This document shows, one piece after another, positions 1 to 8,305 of a stretch of DNA of 64,000 nucleotides. Numbering within the stretch: position 1 is the first letter of the stretch; each line of letters starts with the position of its first letter. The translations under genes and the position numbers were made by a program. A model generated the notes under the pieces. The model did no database searches. It had not been told where the DNA came from and saw nothing but the letters and a program-made list of their open reading frames with translations. This DNA comes from CBDFJH01 sp965198095 (lineage in GTDB: Bacteria; Latescibacterota; UBA2968; GCA-2709665): contig OZ240239.1 of the NCBI GenBank assembly GCA_965198095.1, positions 3,782,001-3,846,000 of the forward strand. The letters run 5' to 3'.

Positions 1-228
1 ACGATTCTGGATTTGGCAAACATGATCATCGGGATGTCTGAGAGCCAGAGCCGAATCGCGTTCAAACCTGCGTTGGAAGACGACCCGAAGGTACGCCGGC
101 CCGACATCAGTTTGGCCAAGAGGTTGTTGGGGTGGGAACCGAAAGTGCCTCCTGAAGAGGGGCTTCGGTGGACGATCGCGTGGTTCGAAGCACCCCGCGG
201 AGGCGAGATGAGGCCGCGTCCGGGCTGA
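1..228 (+). CDS. C-terminal end of an NAD-dependent nucleotide-sugar epimerase/decarboxylase (partial)
   Basis: The reading frame is open from base 1, so the gene begins outside the window. The visible 75 residues match the C-terminus of extended short-chain dehydrogenases of the UDP-glucuronate decarboxylase / dTDP-glucose dehydratase group. The signature is a DDPKVRRPDIS segment followed by AKRLLGWEPKV and an EEGLRWTI helix, where these enzymes bind the nucleotide-sugar. The family makes activated sugars for the cell envelope; the exact substrate cannot be read from this tail. It converges with the aldolase gene that ends at 348. Confidence 0.8.
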   Translation, partial: TILDLANMIIGMSESQSRIAFKPALEDDPKVRRPDISLAKRLLGWEPKVPPEEGLRWTIAWFEAPRGGEMRPRPG

Positions 229-299
229 CGCCTGCCGCTGGAGAAAAATGAACGGGCAGGAGGGGCGCATCGCACCTTCCCGCTCTCAGAGTCCTGCGG

Positions 300-336
300 A
301 AAAATAGAGACGTTCCCCGGGCCCGGGGCGTCTCTA
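300..336 (-). terminator. Intrinsic terminator of the minus-strand aldolase
   Basis: TAGAGACG at 305-312 pairs with CGTCTCTA at 329-336 around a perfect GC-rich inner palindrome. On the minus strand the hairpin is followed by five T (300-304). It lies just after the stop of the aldolase at 348, between convergent genes. Confidence 0.8.
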
Positions 337-347
337 CCCGTTTGGGC

Positions 348-1127
348 CTATCTCTTGACGATGGCGCGAATCTCGGCGCCAATCCGGTCTGCGAAGTTTA
401 CGGCGTATGTGATGTCTCCACCCAACTGGAGCCATCGCACCCCCCGTTTGACCTGAATCGAACTGAACTCCGCGTCTGCCGGCGCGCCGGATCCGACGGG
501 AAGACCGGCGGCCGTGGCCTTGGCGATGATCTCCTCCATCGCGCTTACGACCGTGGGGTGACCGACCTGGCCGAGGAGGCCGAGCGCGCCGGAGAGATCC
601 CAAGGACCGATGACGACCGAGTCCAGCCCTTTGACGGTGACAATCTCATCGATGGCCTGAAGGGCCTCGACGGTCTCGATCATCACGGCCACAAAGATGC
701 TGGCGTCGGCCTTTTCGACGTATTCTTCCAGACCTTCTCTTCCGTAATTGGTCGGCACGAGCGGCCCGAATCCCCTCCTGCCCACGGGTGGGTAGCGGCA
801 GTCGGCCACAGTCTGCTCGACCTCCGCTACGCGCTCTATCTGGGGCACCACGATGCCGTCCGCGCCGGCGTCCAGCACGGGTTTGATGAACTGGGTGCCG
901 GTCCCCTGCACCCGAACGAACGCCGGCTTCTCCTTTCCCCGGGCGGCCAGGAGATGTCCGCCCATCGCCTCCGGACTCATGTTGCCGTGTTCCAGATCTA
1001 TCCAAAGGAAGTCGACCGAATCGGCCAGTGCCTCGCTCGAGCGCGGATCGGTCAGGTTGATCGCGGGGCCGATCAGCAGATCGCCCTGACTCAAACGATT
1101 CCTAAATAGATTCACGGCTTCGAACAT
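348..1127 (-). CDS. HpcH/HpaI-family aldolase (2-dehydro-3-deoxyglucarate aldolase-like)
   Basis: The 259-residue protein has the TIM-barrel pattern of class II pyruvate aldolases in the HpcH/HpaI/citrate-lyase-beta family, which cleave 2-keto-3-deoxy sugar acids to pyruvate and an aldehyde. Visible family signatures are IDLEHG, GIVVPQIE, the metal-binding Glu in IETVEAL and the metal Asp in IGPWDLSGALG. The ATG at 1127 is chosen because AAAGGAG lies just upstream on the minus strand; the frame stays open further back without a better start. It is divergent from a second aldolase of the same family (1280), and only about 150 bases separate the two starts. The substrate is unknown. Confidence 0.85.
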   Translation of the reverse strand: MFEAVNLFRNRLSQGDLLIGPAINLTDPRSSEALADSVDFLWIDLEHGNMSPEAMGGHLLAARGKEKPAFVRVQGTGTQFIKPVLDAGADGIVVPQIERVAEVEQTVADCRYPPVGRRGFGPLVPTNYGREGLEEYVEKADASIFVAVMIETVEALQAIDEIVTVKGLDSVVIGPWDLSGALGLLGQVGHPTVVSAMEEIIAKATAAGLPVGSGAPADAEFSSIQVKRGVRWLQLGGDITYAVNFADRIGAEIRAIVKR

Positions 1128-1279
1128 CCCGGTCTCCTTTGCGTAACGTATGTTGAAAAAAGACTCAGTCCCGCCCAACGCGCGTTTGTGACCCGTAAAT
1201 CGATTGAAAGTTGGCGAAAGTTTGATTAAGTTTCAAGCTCGAAATTCATTCCACCGCAACCCAGCCTTTCGGAGGGACA

Positions 1280-2104
1280 ATGGCCAAGTCGAAAGCAGCA
1301 CGCGCGTCGCTCAGACACGACCCGACCGCGCTCGGACGCGCCTTCAAGCGGCGTCTCAAGTCTCAAGACATCCTGCTGGGTGGCATGGTGGCTGAGTACC
1401 TTCGCCCATCGCTCGTCAAGCTCTACCGTTACGCCGGTTTGGACTTCATCTTCGTGGACAAGGAACACACCTTCTTCGACGGAAGCGAGATGACGGACTT
1501 CGTACTCGCTGCGCGGGACAATCAGCTGCCCGTGATCTCCAAGATCGGCGAGCTGAATCGGTTCGAGACGGCGCGCCTTCTCGAAGCCGGCGTCGTGGGG
1601 ATACAACTTCCGCGAACCGAATCGCGCGAAGAGCTCATGCGTCTGGTGGACTACGTAAAGTTCACGCCTGTAGGATCGCGGGCAGGGGCGCCGGGCTACG
1701 GAAACGTCGATTATCTTATGCCGGAAGACGGGAAGGCGTGGCTGGAGGAGGCCAACCAGTCGACGTTGATCGTGGCGCATATCGAGACCGAGCGCGGCCA
1801 CGAGAACGCGGAGGAAATCATTACGACGCCGCACGTCGACATGGTCTACGTCGGTCCTTATGACTTCTCGATCGCCATGGGGCATCCGGGGGATTATGAT
1901 CACCCTGCCGTGAAAAAGGGGATGCAGAAGGTTTTGGATCTCTGTCTCAAACACGGCGTGCCGTTCGGAACGACCGCATCCGGGCCGAAGGCCGCCGGGG
2001 CCTGGATCGCCAAGGGCTGCCGGTTTTTCGAGGTCGATGACGAACTCGCGTGGATCCGGGACGGTGCGACTCAGGCGGTCTCGGACTACCGCAAACATTG
2101 CTGA
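1280..2104 (+). CDS. HpcH/HpaI-family aldolase, second copy
   Basis: This 274-residue class II aldolase-like protein has FVDKEHTFFD, GIQLPRTESREE, HIETERG (metal Glu) and VGPYDFSIAMG (metal Asp), the same framework as its divergent neighbour but clearly different in sequence, so the two are old paralogues. The start ATG follows GGAGGG at a good distance. It is followed after 16 bases by an amidohydrolase on the same strand, which suggests a two-gene operon for an organic-acid or sugar-acid breakdown route. A lyase acting on a 2-keto-3-deoxy acid is the family expectation; the substrate is not determined. Confidence 0.85.
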   Translation: MAKSKAARASLRHDPTALGRAFKRRLKSQDILLGGMVAEYLRPSLVKLYRYAGLDFIFVDKEHTFFDGSEMTDFVLAARDNQLPVISKIGELNRFETARLLEAGVVGIQLPRTESREELMRLVDYVKFTPVGSRAGAPGYGNVDYLMPEDGKAWLEEANQSTLIVAHIETERGHENAEEIITTPHVDMVYVGPYDFSIAMGHPGDYDHPAVKKGMQKVLDLCLKHGVPFGTTASGPKAAGAWIAKGCRFFEVDDELAWIRDGATQAVSDYRKHC

Positions 2105-2120
2105 GAGGGAGACGCGTTTC

Positions 2121-3491
2121 TTGAAGACTTCCATTGTCAACGCGACGATCGTAACGGGTGATGGCGAGACCGTCCTTCCGAGATCTTCTCTCATCGTAGA
2201 AGACGTTTTCATCACGCAGGTCTACGACACGCAATACATCCCCTACAACGATTCTCATCGAATCCTCGACGCGCGGGGCGGCTTCATCATCCCGGGGCTG
2301 ATCAACCACCATTCCCACGAAGTGGCCTTTGGTCCCAACTATCACGCACAGTCGGACTCCGGTCCCGCGTTTTTCGGCAAACACCGCTGGCCGATCGAGC
2401 GGATCTTCGAATACTTGGATAAACATTTGCTGGATGGCACCACCACCCTTCTGTCGCTGGACGGGTTGACGAGCGTGTGGGAAGTCGAGGCGATGAACAA
2501 GCTTCACCCGATCAACATCAGGGCTGCAACGATTCACAGCAAACGGAACATGGCGAACATTCTGGGCCACGGCGGCCATATTGATGACTTCCACGCGAAC
2601 CTGACCGCCGAGCAGATGATCTCAGAGGGCGCGGTCGCCATCGGCGAAACCGGTGTGCCCTCGAGTCCCTACGGCCTCTTCGAGTTCTGCAGAGCGGCCG
2701 GCCGGCCCATCTTGATCGACCAGGCGAAGAGGCTGGCGAGCGCGTTGTTTGAGCGACCCGGGGCACCGCCCCTCAAGCCGCACGACGAGGAGGCGGTGAC
2801 GGAGGCGATAAGCAGGGCCGGTTTGGAGGGTGTGCTCACGGCCGATCAGGCCAGGCAGGTCGCGTTGGATATCGAACGCCAACACGGGGCTGCGGAGTTG
2901 GCGCTGAAGGAATCGGCCGAGCTCGGCAGGACGCTGGGCGTGCCCGTGATCGCACACCATTCAGCTGAGAATGCCGATCTGATCGCCCGAATGGCGAACG
3001 AGATGGGCCCCGGACTGATCGCTGCGCATTCCAATCACATGTTCACGCCCGAGGAAGCGGTCACGAGAGCCGGAAAGCTCAAGGCGCACGGGACGTTTGT
3101 CGACGTTTACTCCGGAGATGCCTTCGGTGTTCGACAGTCAACGCCGTCTCCCGAGACGATCTTCGCCCTTCTGGAGGCAGGGCTGGTGGACTTGATTTCG
3201 ACGGACTTCCTCAACGGCTGCTGGGATCCGATCCTGCTCACGATCGAAAAGGCCGTGGAGGGCAACCTTCTGGACGCTGCCGCTGCCATCGCCATGGCCA
3301 CGGGAAACGTGACAAGGGCGATTCCCAAGCTTGCGCCGAATCGGGGCCTGATAGAACCGGGGAAGGTGGCCGATCTGGTCGTGACAGCCCCCGGGCGGCT
3401 GTCGGAAGTGAAGACGGTGATGATCTCGGGCCGAGTCGTCGTCGATGACGGGCGCATTGCGCCCGGGAGACAGGCGGCACGGCATCCTTGA
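2121..3491 (+). CDS. Amidohydrolase-superfamily protein
   Basis: The 456-residue metal-dependent hydrolase belongs to the amidohydrolase superfamily (dihydroorotase/imidazolonepropionase-like). The N-terminal beta-sandwich leads into the metal-binding H-x-H in the segment INHHSHE. Later metal or catalytic candidates are VAIGETG, VIAHHS, IAAHSNH and the terminal Asp in LISTDFLNG. A C-terminal NRGLIEPGKVADLVV segment is typical of the family. The TTG start at 2121 is preferred because GAGAGGGAGA lies directly upstream; ATG-type starts further up overlap the aldolase. The gene is probably co-transcribed with the aldolase at 1280. The substrate is unknown. Confidence 0.85.
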   Translation: MKTSIVNATIVTGDGETVLPRSSLIVEDVFITQVYDTQYIPYNDSHRILDARGGFIIPGLINHHSHEVAFGPNYHAQSDSGPAFFGKHRWPIERIFEYLDKHLLDGTTTLLSLDGLTSVWEVEAMNKLHPINIRAATIHSKRNMANILGHGGHIDDFHANLTAEQMISEGAVAIGETGVPSSPYGLFEFCRAAGRPILIDQAKRLASALFERPGAPPLKPHDEEAVTEAISRAGLEGVLTADQARQVALDIERQHGAAELALKESAELGRTLGVPVIAHHSAENADLIARMANEMGPGLIAAHSNHMFTPEEAVTRAGKLKAHGTFVDVYSGDAFGVRQSTPSPETIFALLEAGLVDLISTDFLNGCWDPILLTIEKAVEGNLLDAAAAIAMATGNVTRAIPKLAPNRGLIEPGKVADLVVTAPGRLSEVKTVMISGRVVVDDGRIAPGRQAARHP

Positions 3492-3577
3492 ATTTCAGAT
3501 CGCAGATTCCGGACCCGAAAGGCAGAATCCGTGCCGCGGCCCCGGAAGCGGTTCCCGCAAAGACGCGCGGAGCAGGG

Positions 3578-4588
3578 TCAGTCCTGCCAGTTGAAGATGA
3601 CGCCCAGCATCGATTTTTCACGGTGAAAGGCCATTTCATAGGCCTTGGCCATCTCCGAGTAGTGAAATCGATGCGTGACGAGCCGTTTGGGCTCGAGGCC
3701 TTGATCGGCCATCAGCTTGAGCATGTGCTGACAGGACCGGCTCCACGAGAGACCCCCTTCCGACGTGGGATACAGATAACCGGCCTCGCGAGAGACTGCG
3801 ATCAGCGAGATGCCCTTGTCGTAGAACCAGTCCATGCTCAGCGGGTTGAAGTCCAGGGGTTCCTCTCCCCTTCCGGGCAGGCTCACGATCGAAACGCGGC
3901 CGTTGATGCGGACGATCTCCAGGGCCGTGCGGTAGGCGGGCCAGGGATTGGCGGTAAGGATGACCAGGTCGATTCCGGAACGGCTCGTAAACGCATCCAG
4001 TTTTGCCTCGAGGTCCGGATCGTCGGACATATAGGCGGCGTGCGCCCCCATTCGCCGCGCCATGTCGAGGCGAATGGGGCTGTTTCCGACCCCGACGACG
4101 CGGGCGCCAAAGCAGGGCCCAAGGGCGACCGCGCCCAATCCGAGCACACCCAGACCGACGACCGCGACGTTCTCCCCCGGCTGGAAAAACGCCTTGCCGT
4201 AGCAGAGTGCACTGAGGGTATAGAGGTGCGCGAACACGGCGTCCTCCGAATGCACCGCATCGGGAACCGGGAGGATGATCTCGGATTCAGACGCCACGTA
4301 TTCGGACAGATGCGGTTTGCGCGATACGACGCGGTCACCGACGTTGAACCGCGTGACCGAACTTCCGACGCCGCGCACGACGCCCAGGTTGCTGTCGCCG
4401 ACCCAGCGCGGGTAGTCCGGCGCTCCGGGCACTCGCTCGGCCCCCTCGTAGTTGCCCCGGTCCGTGCCGATCTTGAGCGCGGAGATCTCCGTCTCTACCC
4501 GGATTTCATCAGGTTTCAGGTTCGACGTGTCCAGCGGCTGGTCTTCGATGCGGAGGTCACGCGGACCGTGCAGGATCGCGATTTTCAT
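3578..4588 (-). CDS. MDR-family (zinc-type) dehydrogenase lacking the zinc cysteines
   Basis: This 336-residue medium-chain dehydrogenase/reductase has a GroES-like N-terminal fold, a Rossmann domain with VVGLGVLGLGAVAL near residue 145, and a C-terminal catalytic half. Where zinc alcohol dehydrogenases carry the catalytic Cys (C-G-T-D), this protein has KIGTDR, and no four-cysteine structural zinc lobe is visible. It is therefore probably a zinc-independent MDR oxidoreductase. The ATG at 4588 is preceded by AAGGAG on the minus strand. It converges with the amidohydrolase and is divergent from tmRNA. It could oxidise a sugar alcohol or similar compound; the substrate is not readable. Confidence 0.85.
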   Translation of the reverse strand: MKIAILHGPRDLRIEDQPLDTSNLKPDEIRVETEISALKIGTDRGNYEGAERVPGAPDYPRWVGDSNLGVVRGVGSSVTRFNVGDRVVSRKPHLSEYVASESEIILPVPDAVHSEDAVFAHLYTLSALCYGKAFFQPGENVAVVGLGVLGLGAVALGPCFGARVVGVGNSPIRLDMARRMGAHAAYMSDDPDLEAKLDAFTSRSGIDLVILTANPWPAYRTALEIVRINGRVSIVSLPGRGEEPLDFNPLSMDWFYDKGISLIAVSREAGYLYPTSEGGLSWSRSCQHMLKLMADQGLEPKRLVTHRFHYSEMAKAYEMAFHREKSMLGVIFNWQD

Positions 4589-4817
4589 GGCAGACTCCTT
4601 TTGTCGGGTCGAAGAGGGTTCCTGCATGATAATGTTTCTGGACCCGTTTGTAACGGTTCTTTCGGCACCGCCAGTTCCCGCCCCGGCCGTGAGATGGGCG
4701 CGTCTCGTGATCTTTCGCGGGGTTCGTTTACACGAGGCGGAGAACCTTTCCGGGACAGTCAAGCTGCCTCCGCGGCGGTTGAAGTCCAGGCTGGCCAGGA
4801 TTTTGTCGCGGGTCTTC

Positions 4818-4846
4818 TTGACAGCCGTAACCGGCTTGGCTATATT
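4818..4846 (+). promoter_or_regulatory. Sigma-70-type promoter of the tmRNA gene
   Basis: TTGACA at 4818-4823 and TATATT at 4841-4846 are separated by exactly 17 bases. Transcription would start near 4853, about 45 bases before the mature tmRNA end. Confidence 0.85.
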
Positions 4847-4897
4847 GAGTTAGTAAAGCTGACCGCGATCCTTCGGCCAGCTCGTTCTCTGTCCATC

Positions 4898-5260
4898 GGG
4901 GGCGACACGGCTTCGACGGAGGAAGCGAGGCGAGAGCTGCGTGTCGAGGTCCCATTACCTCGTAAAACAGGTGGGAAAAAACACAACTGCGAACGATCAC
5001 TCGTACGCATTGGCCGCCTAACTAACGGGTAGCCCGTCCCGTCCGCTTTCGTCTGCAGGAGCGGAACGGGGCGTCGACTCATGCAGACTGGTCCGGGGAC
5101 CTCCGCCAGAGGGTCGCCGGATGAGATTTTTTCGGGCTGGCGCGCTGACGACCTCGTCTACCGGGTCCGCGGCGCGTGAGATTAGACGCGTAGACTACAC
5201 ACGTAGATGCTGTCGTTGAACTGCCTTCGGACGCGGGTTCGATTCCCGCCGCCTCCACCA
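4898..5260 (+). ncRNA. ssrA: Transfer-messenger RNA (tmRNA)
   Basis: tmRNA rescues stalled ribosomes and tags the unfinished protein for proteolysis. The 5-prime end GGGGGCGACACGGCTTCGACG is the classic one-piece tmRNA start. The 3-prime end carries a T-arm and CGCCTCC followed by encoded CCA at 5258-5260. The first seven bases pair with CGCCTCC, with a G3-U70 wobble pair, the identity mark for alanyl-tRNA synthetase. The tag frame begins at the resume codon GCG at 4989 and reads ANDHSYALAA before TAA at 5019-5021; the hydrophobic ALAA end is the usual degron. The length of about 363 bases is normal. The gene has its own promoter at 4818-4846. Confidence 0.97.
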
Positions 5261-5273
5261 ATTCAAGAAACAG

Positions 5274-5316
5274 ACCCGTGGTTCCAGGATTCATTGTCCA
5301 GAGCCACGGGTTTCCG
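5274..5316 (+). terminator. Possible terminator hairpin after tmRNA
   Basis: ACCCGTGG at 5274-5281 and CCACGGGT at 5304-5311 form an 8-bp stem around a 22-base loop, 13 bases after the tmRNA end, followed by only a short T run. The poor T-tract keeps the call uncertain. Confidence 0.5.
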
Positions 5317-5495
5317 TACCATCTTGTTCTCGAAGGGCTTGGGCGTTCCTTCCATTCCAGGGCCGTTTCGCCATCCGGCACGGCCCGTACATCCGTCGTC
5401 GTCCGACGTACCCCGTTGGGCGCCTGGGGCGCTGTGTGCTCACCTTCGTTGGCCCCGAATCCCGCCTGCACGCCATCGATCACCTGGAGCCCAAC

Positions 5496-5518
5496 GGGGC
5501 AACCACGAGGGTTGCCCC
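5496..5518. repeat. REP-like palindrome upstream of the REP-associated transposase
   Basis: GGGGCAACC and GGTTGCCCC form a perfect 9-bp stem around five bases. Related sequences occur inside and just after the transposase gene (5895-5917, a half-copy near 5966-5978, and 6214-6239), as expected for elements mobilised by such transposases. I see no gene in the rest of 5317-5591. Confidence 0.7.
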
Positions 5519-5591
5519 TACCTGGTAGAATCGAGCGATATATTTCTGGACAACCCGGCGAGTTGATCGCTCGATCAGAAGAATCCCCTGA

Positions 5592-6308
5592 ATGTGTCGA
5601 CGGGCGCCATTGACCCACCGCTACGACCCGAACCGCCATCACCGCAGGTCGATCCGCCTGAGAGGGTACGATTACACCCGGTCGGGCGCATACTTCCTCA
5701 CCGTTGTTACGCAGGACCGTCTCTGTTTGTTCGGTGACGTGACCGATGAGGGGATGAGCCTGAACGACGCAGGGAAGATGGTCCGTTCGGTCTGGGATCG
5801 AATTCCTGACCGGTTCCCATCCATCGAATTGGACGAATTCGCCGTGATGCCCAACCACGTCCACGGCATCGTGGTCATTCACAAGTCACCTGTAGGGGCG
5901 TCCCTTGTGGGCGCCCCGGGCGACGGCGGCAATGCCGGATCGATCGACCGGCAAAGGGAAAACGCGAGGGTTGCCCCTGCGTTGGGTGACGTGGTTGGCG
6001 CGTACAAATCCCTGACCACCGTTGAATATGCTCGGCGGGTCGACGAAGACAGATGGGAGCCCTTCAACGGACGGCTGTGGCAGCGCAATTATTACGAGCA
6101 CGTCATCCGAAACGATGAGGAATGGAACCGAGTTCGAGAATACGTACTCTGTAATCCGATGCGGTGGGAAACAGATACGGAAAATCTCAATGCATCCTCA
6201 GGCACCACCCTTGCAGGGGCAGTTCGCGAACTGCCCCTGTGCAGGAACCCCCATGACCACCTACCCGCCGGAAAAGCAGGAGAAGGCGAGGCAAACAGCC
6301 AGCCCTAA
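5592..6308 (+). CDS. REP-associated tyrosine transposase (RAYT, Y1/HUH family)
   Basis: The 238-residue protein belongs to the IS200-like single-strand transposase family. The HUH metal motif is visible in MPNHVHGIVVI, the candidate catalytic tyrosines in QRNYYEHVIR, and the NPMRWETD tail segment is typical of RAYTs. The N-terminal RGYDYTRSGAYFLT is also characteristic. These domesticated transposases move short palindromic REP elements by single-strand cutting. The stretch around residues 98-130 (SPVGASLVGAP onward) is encoded by REP-like palindromic sequence and looks like an in-frame insertion that could affect activity. The last 40 residues are also translated from palindrome-rich sequence, so the ancestral stop may have been lost. 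Confidence 0.88.
   Translation: MCRRAPLTHRYDPNRHHRRSIRLRGYDYTRSGAYFLTVVTQDRLCLFGDVTDEGMSLNDAGKMVRSVWDRIPDRFPSIELDEFAVMPNHVHGIVVIHKSPVGASLVGAPGDGGNAGSIDRQRENARVAPALGDVVGAYKSLTTVEYARRVDEDRWEPFNGRLWQRNYYEHVIRNDEEWNRVREYVLCNPMRWETDTENLNASSGTTLAGAVRELPLCRNPHDHLPAGKAGEGEANSQP
6214..6239. repeat. Perfect 26-bp palindrome at the 3-prime end of the transposase
   Basis: A 26-base perfect inverted repeat with core CAGTTCGCGAACTG and CAGGGG/CCCCTG ends lies inside the reading-frame tail of the RAYT. It shares the GGGGCA...TGCCCC outer arms with the palindrome at 5496-5518, supporting a common REP family. Confidence 0.7.
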
Positions 6309-6349
6309 AAGCGGTGAATTCGTAACACTTTTTCGCGCCGTCATCGCCG

Positions 6350-7519
6350 TTACGGCGTCACCCGGAGAATCCGATCGTCATCCGCCCGGGGCTGCCCGCG
6401 CCCATCCCGGTTGCTCGTCGCCAGATAGATCTCTCCCTGAGGTCCCACCAGCACATCCCGCAATCGTCCGAATTGTCCCTGAAAGAGCGTCTCCTGTGCC
6501 GTCACACGCCGGCCGTCGGCCGCCAGGCTCAGACGCCACAGTGCCGAGCCTCTCAATGTGGTGAACAGCAGACTCCCTTTCCAAACGGATATCAGGTCGG
6601 CCGCATAGATATCCGTGCCTGACGGTGCGATCGTCGGCGTCCAGGCCGCAAGCGGTTCCGCGACGTCGTTCGAAGTGCAAAAATTGCGCTCCCCACCCAA
6701 TACGTCGTTGTCGCAAAACCCGCGCACGTTTGGCCATCCGTAGTTCCGTCCCGGCTCGATCAAGTTGACCTCATCGTTGTCGAGCGGCCCATGTTCCGTG
6801 CTGTAAAGCGCGCCGGTTTCCGGGTGAAATGCCAAACCCTGTGGATTTCGATGCCCAAAAGAGTATACCGCCGTACCAAATGGATTGCCGGGTGCCGGCC
6901 TCCCCTCCAGGTCCACCCGCAAAATCTTGCCCGCCAGCGAGTTCAAGTCCTGCGCCAAGGCCGCCGACTGCGCATCTCCCGTCGTCAGATACAGCAGGTT
7001 GTCCGGACCCACCGCAAGCCGCGATCCGTCGTGATTCGGCGCTCCGGGGATATCATCTACGAGGATTTCGAGGTTGCCCAAGGCTGTGCCGTCGTACGGC
7101 ATCCGAACCAGCCGATTCCGAACACCGCTGCCTGCGTTATAGGAATACACTGCATACACAAACGGCTGATTCTCGAAATCCGGATGGAACGCCATCCCCA
7201 TCAATCCGCTCTCGCTCAACTCGAACGCATCGAGGCGCCCAACCTGCGTCACCGCGCCCGTGGTGGTGTCCACGTGCGAAATCGTCCCCTTGCGCTCGGT
7301 TACCCAGATCTTCCCATTCGGCCCCCAGGCCAGGTCCCAGGGTGTGTCCAGCCCGGACGCCACCGTACGCACGGTGAAACCACCCGTTCGGACACCGCCG
7401 GCGGACGCACTTTCGCTTGGGGATCCTGCGTCCCCAGGCTCAGAGTCGGTTACGCTGCCCCCGCATCCTGCAACCGCAAACATTAGCGCCCACGCACTCA
7501 GAATGCGGGTTGCCCTCAT
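6350..7519 (-). CDS. PQQ-dependent sugar dehydrogenase-type lipoprotein (GSDH family)
   Basis: The 389-residue protein carries a lipoprotein signal, with a hydrophobic stretch and the lipobox VAGC placing the lipidated Cys at residue 19. A Ser/Gly-rich linker and a six-bladed propeller of the glucose/sorbosone dehydrogenase family follow. Visible family segments are SGLDTPWDLAWGPNGKIWVTE, ESGLMGMAFHPDF, HDGSRLAVGPDNLLYLTTGD, YSFGHRNPQGLAFHP and GRNYGWP. The family oxidises sugars with PQQ at the cell surface or periplasm, although many members have unknown substrates. The ATG at 7519 is chosen because it gives a proper lipoprotein signal. It lies downstream of decayed sequence and may be a single transcription unit. 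Confidence 0.85.
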   Translation of the reverse strand: MRATRILSAWALMFAVAGCGGSVTDSEPGDAGSPSESASAGGVRTGGFTVRTVASGLDTPWDLAWGPNGKIWVTERKGTISHVDTTTGAVTQVGRLDAFELSESGLMGMAFHPDFENQPFVYAVYSYNAGSGVRNRLVRMPYDGTALGNLEILVDDIPGAPNHDGSRLAVGPDNLLYLTTGDAQSAALAQDLNSLAGKILRVDLEGRPAPGNPFGTAVYSFGHRNPQGLAFHPETGALYSTEHGPLDNDEVNLIEPGRNYGWPNVRGFCDNDVLGGERNFCTSNDVAEPLAAWTPTIAPSGTDIYAADLISVWKGSLLFTTLRGSALWRLSLAADGRRVTAQETLFQGQFGRLRDVLVGPQGEIYLATSNRDGRGQPRADDDRILRVTP

Positions 7520-7586
7520 CCTGCGACCCCGATCGCAGTGATCCGTCGACTTCGCGGCCAACCGGAACATACCCCATTCCTCTCTG

Positions 7587-7790
7587 GAAAAATCCCGCGA
7601 TATCCACCGGGAAATACTGTTTTGGACGGCCCGATTCCGCAAAATCATCAGGCCACGCCAGATCGTGGCGGAAGGGAAACATGCCCAAATCCAGTCGCAC
7701 GCCCGGTCCATACCCGGCTTTCAGATCTCGCAGTTCAAATCCTCCGAGCTCTGCGTCCCACGGATTGCAACCATCTCGATCGCCGCAAAC
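7587..7790 (-). pseudogene. Relic of an outer-membrane protein C-terminus (Omp85/surface-antigen-like)
   Basis: The minus-strand translation contains GGFELRDLKAGYGPGVRLDL, then PFRHDLAWPDDF and a final aromatic VDIAGFF. This resembles the last strands of Omp85-type barrels (a G-x-G-x-R-L strand, then an R-x-D-x-AW strand ending in Phe). No stop follows the terminal Phe and no barrel precedes it, so only the tail survives. The assignment rests on short motifs. Confidence 0.4.
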
Positions 7791-7901
7791 TCCGCCGCGT
7801 TCTTTCAAAATGTTTAGAACGATGGAGGCGCAAAATCGTTCCGCCGATTTTTTTTGTGACATCAGCTCCCCGTTTATTGCGCGCGACAAGCGCGCGCAAC
7901 C

Positions 7902-7951
7902 CTCACCCGGCGCTTCGCGCCACCCTCTCCCACCGGGAGAGGGTCAGTATC
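7902..7951. repeat. Dispersed CTCTCCC/GGGAGAG palindromic repeat, copy 1
   Basis: CCCTCTCCC-nn-GGGAGAGGG is preceded by CCCTCACCC and followed by a GGGGTGGG segment. Related copies lie at about 8198-8229, 8306-8341 and, degenerate, 15886-15912. Such elements are commonly scattered through intergenic DNA; here they flank the DUF559 relic. Confidence 0.6.
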
Positions 7952-7959
7952 GGGGTGGG

Positions 7960-8227
7960 CTGGAGTTCTCCGGGCTTCTGGAACGGGCTCGAGAGATGAG
8001 GAGACAGGCCACACTGGCAAGGCTTTTGCGTGGGAGCTGTTCAGAGACGGGAGATTCCTTGGCCTGAAGTTCCGCCGTCAACATCGGATCGGCAGCCATA
8101 TTGTGGACTCTTACTGCCACGAAAATTCGAATTAAGAACGAAAACTTGCTGCAACACACCCAAGAAGCCCTCAAAGAAATCGAAAACGTCCTGGACCCCT
8201 CTCCCGGCGGGACAGGACCGGGGTGAG
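7960..8227 (+). pseudogene. Decayed DUF559-family gene (very-short-patch-repair endonuclease-like fold)
   Basis: Three pieces in two frames reconstruct a DUF559 protein: GLLERAREMRRQATL from 7960, a frameshift near 8015-8020, then WELFRDGRFLGLKFRRQHRI followed by GSHIVDSYCHEN to about 8126, and after an internal deletion LLQHTQEALKEIENVLDPSP to 8227. In intact members the central part (VVELDGGQH and the RVLRFW strand) carries catalytic residues; it is missing here. The gene is therefore dead. Family members are PD-(D/E)xK-like nucleases of unknown role, often among repeats as here. Confidence 0.75.
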
Positions 8228-8305
8228 GATGAACCGCATGCACCGCGACCTGACCGAGAGGATATCGCCCGCATCGCTGACACGTATCACGCCTGGCGCA
8301 GCGAT

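Noticed and set aside
342..1109. A 255-codon plus-strand frame opposite the first aldolase
   Set aside because: The minus-strand frame has clear aldolase motifs and a ribosome-binding site; this one has neither.
3488..5032. A 514-codon plus-strand frame across the MDR dehydrogenase gene and tmRNA
   Set aside because: It is antisense to a well-supported gene and runs through the tmRNA. Its translation has no family features; long antisense frames are common in GC-rich DNA.
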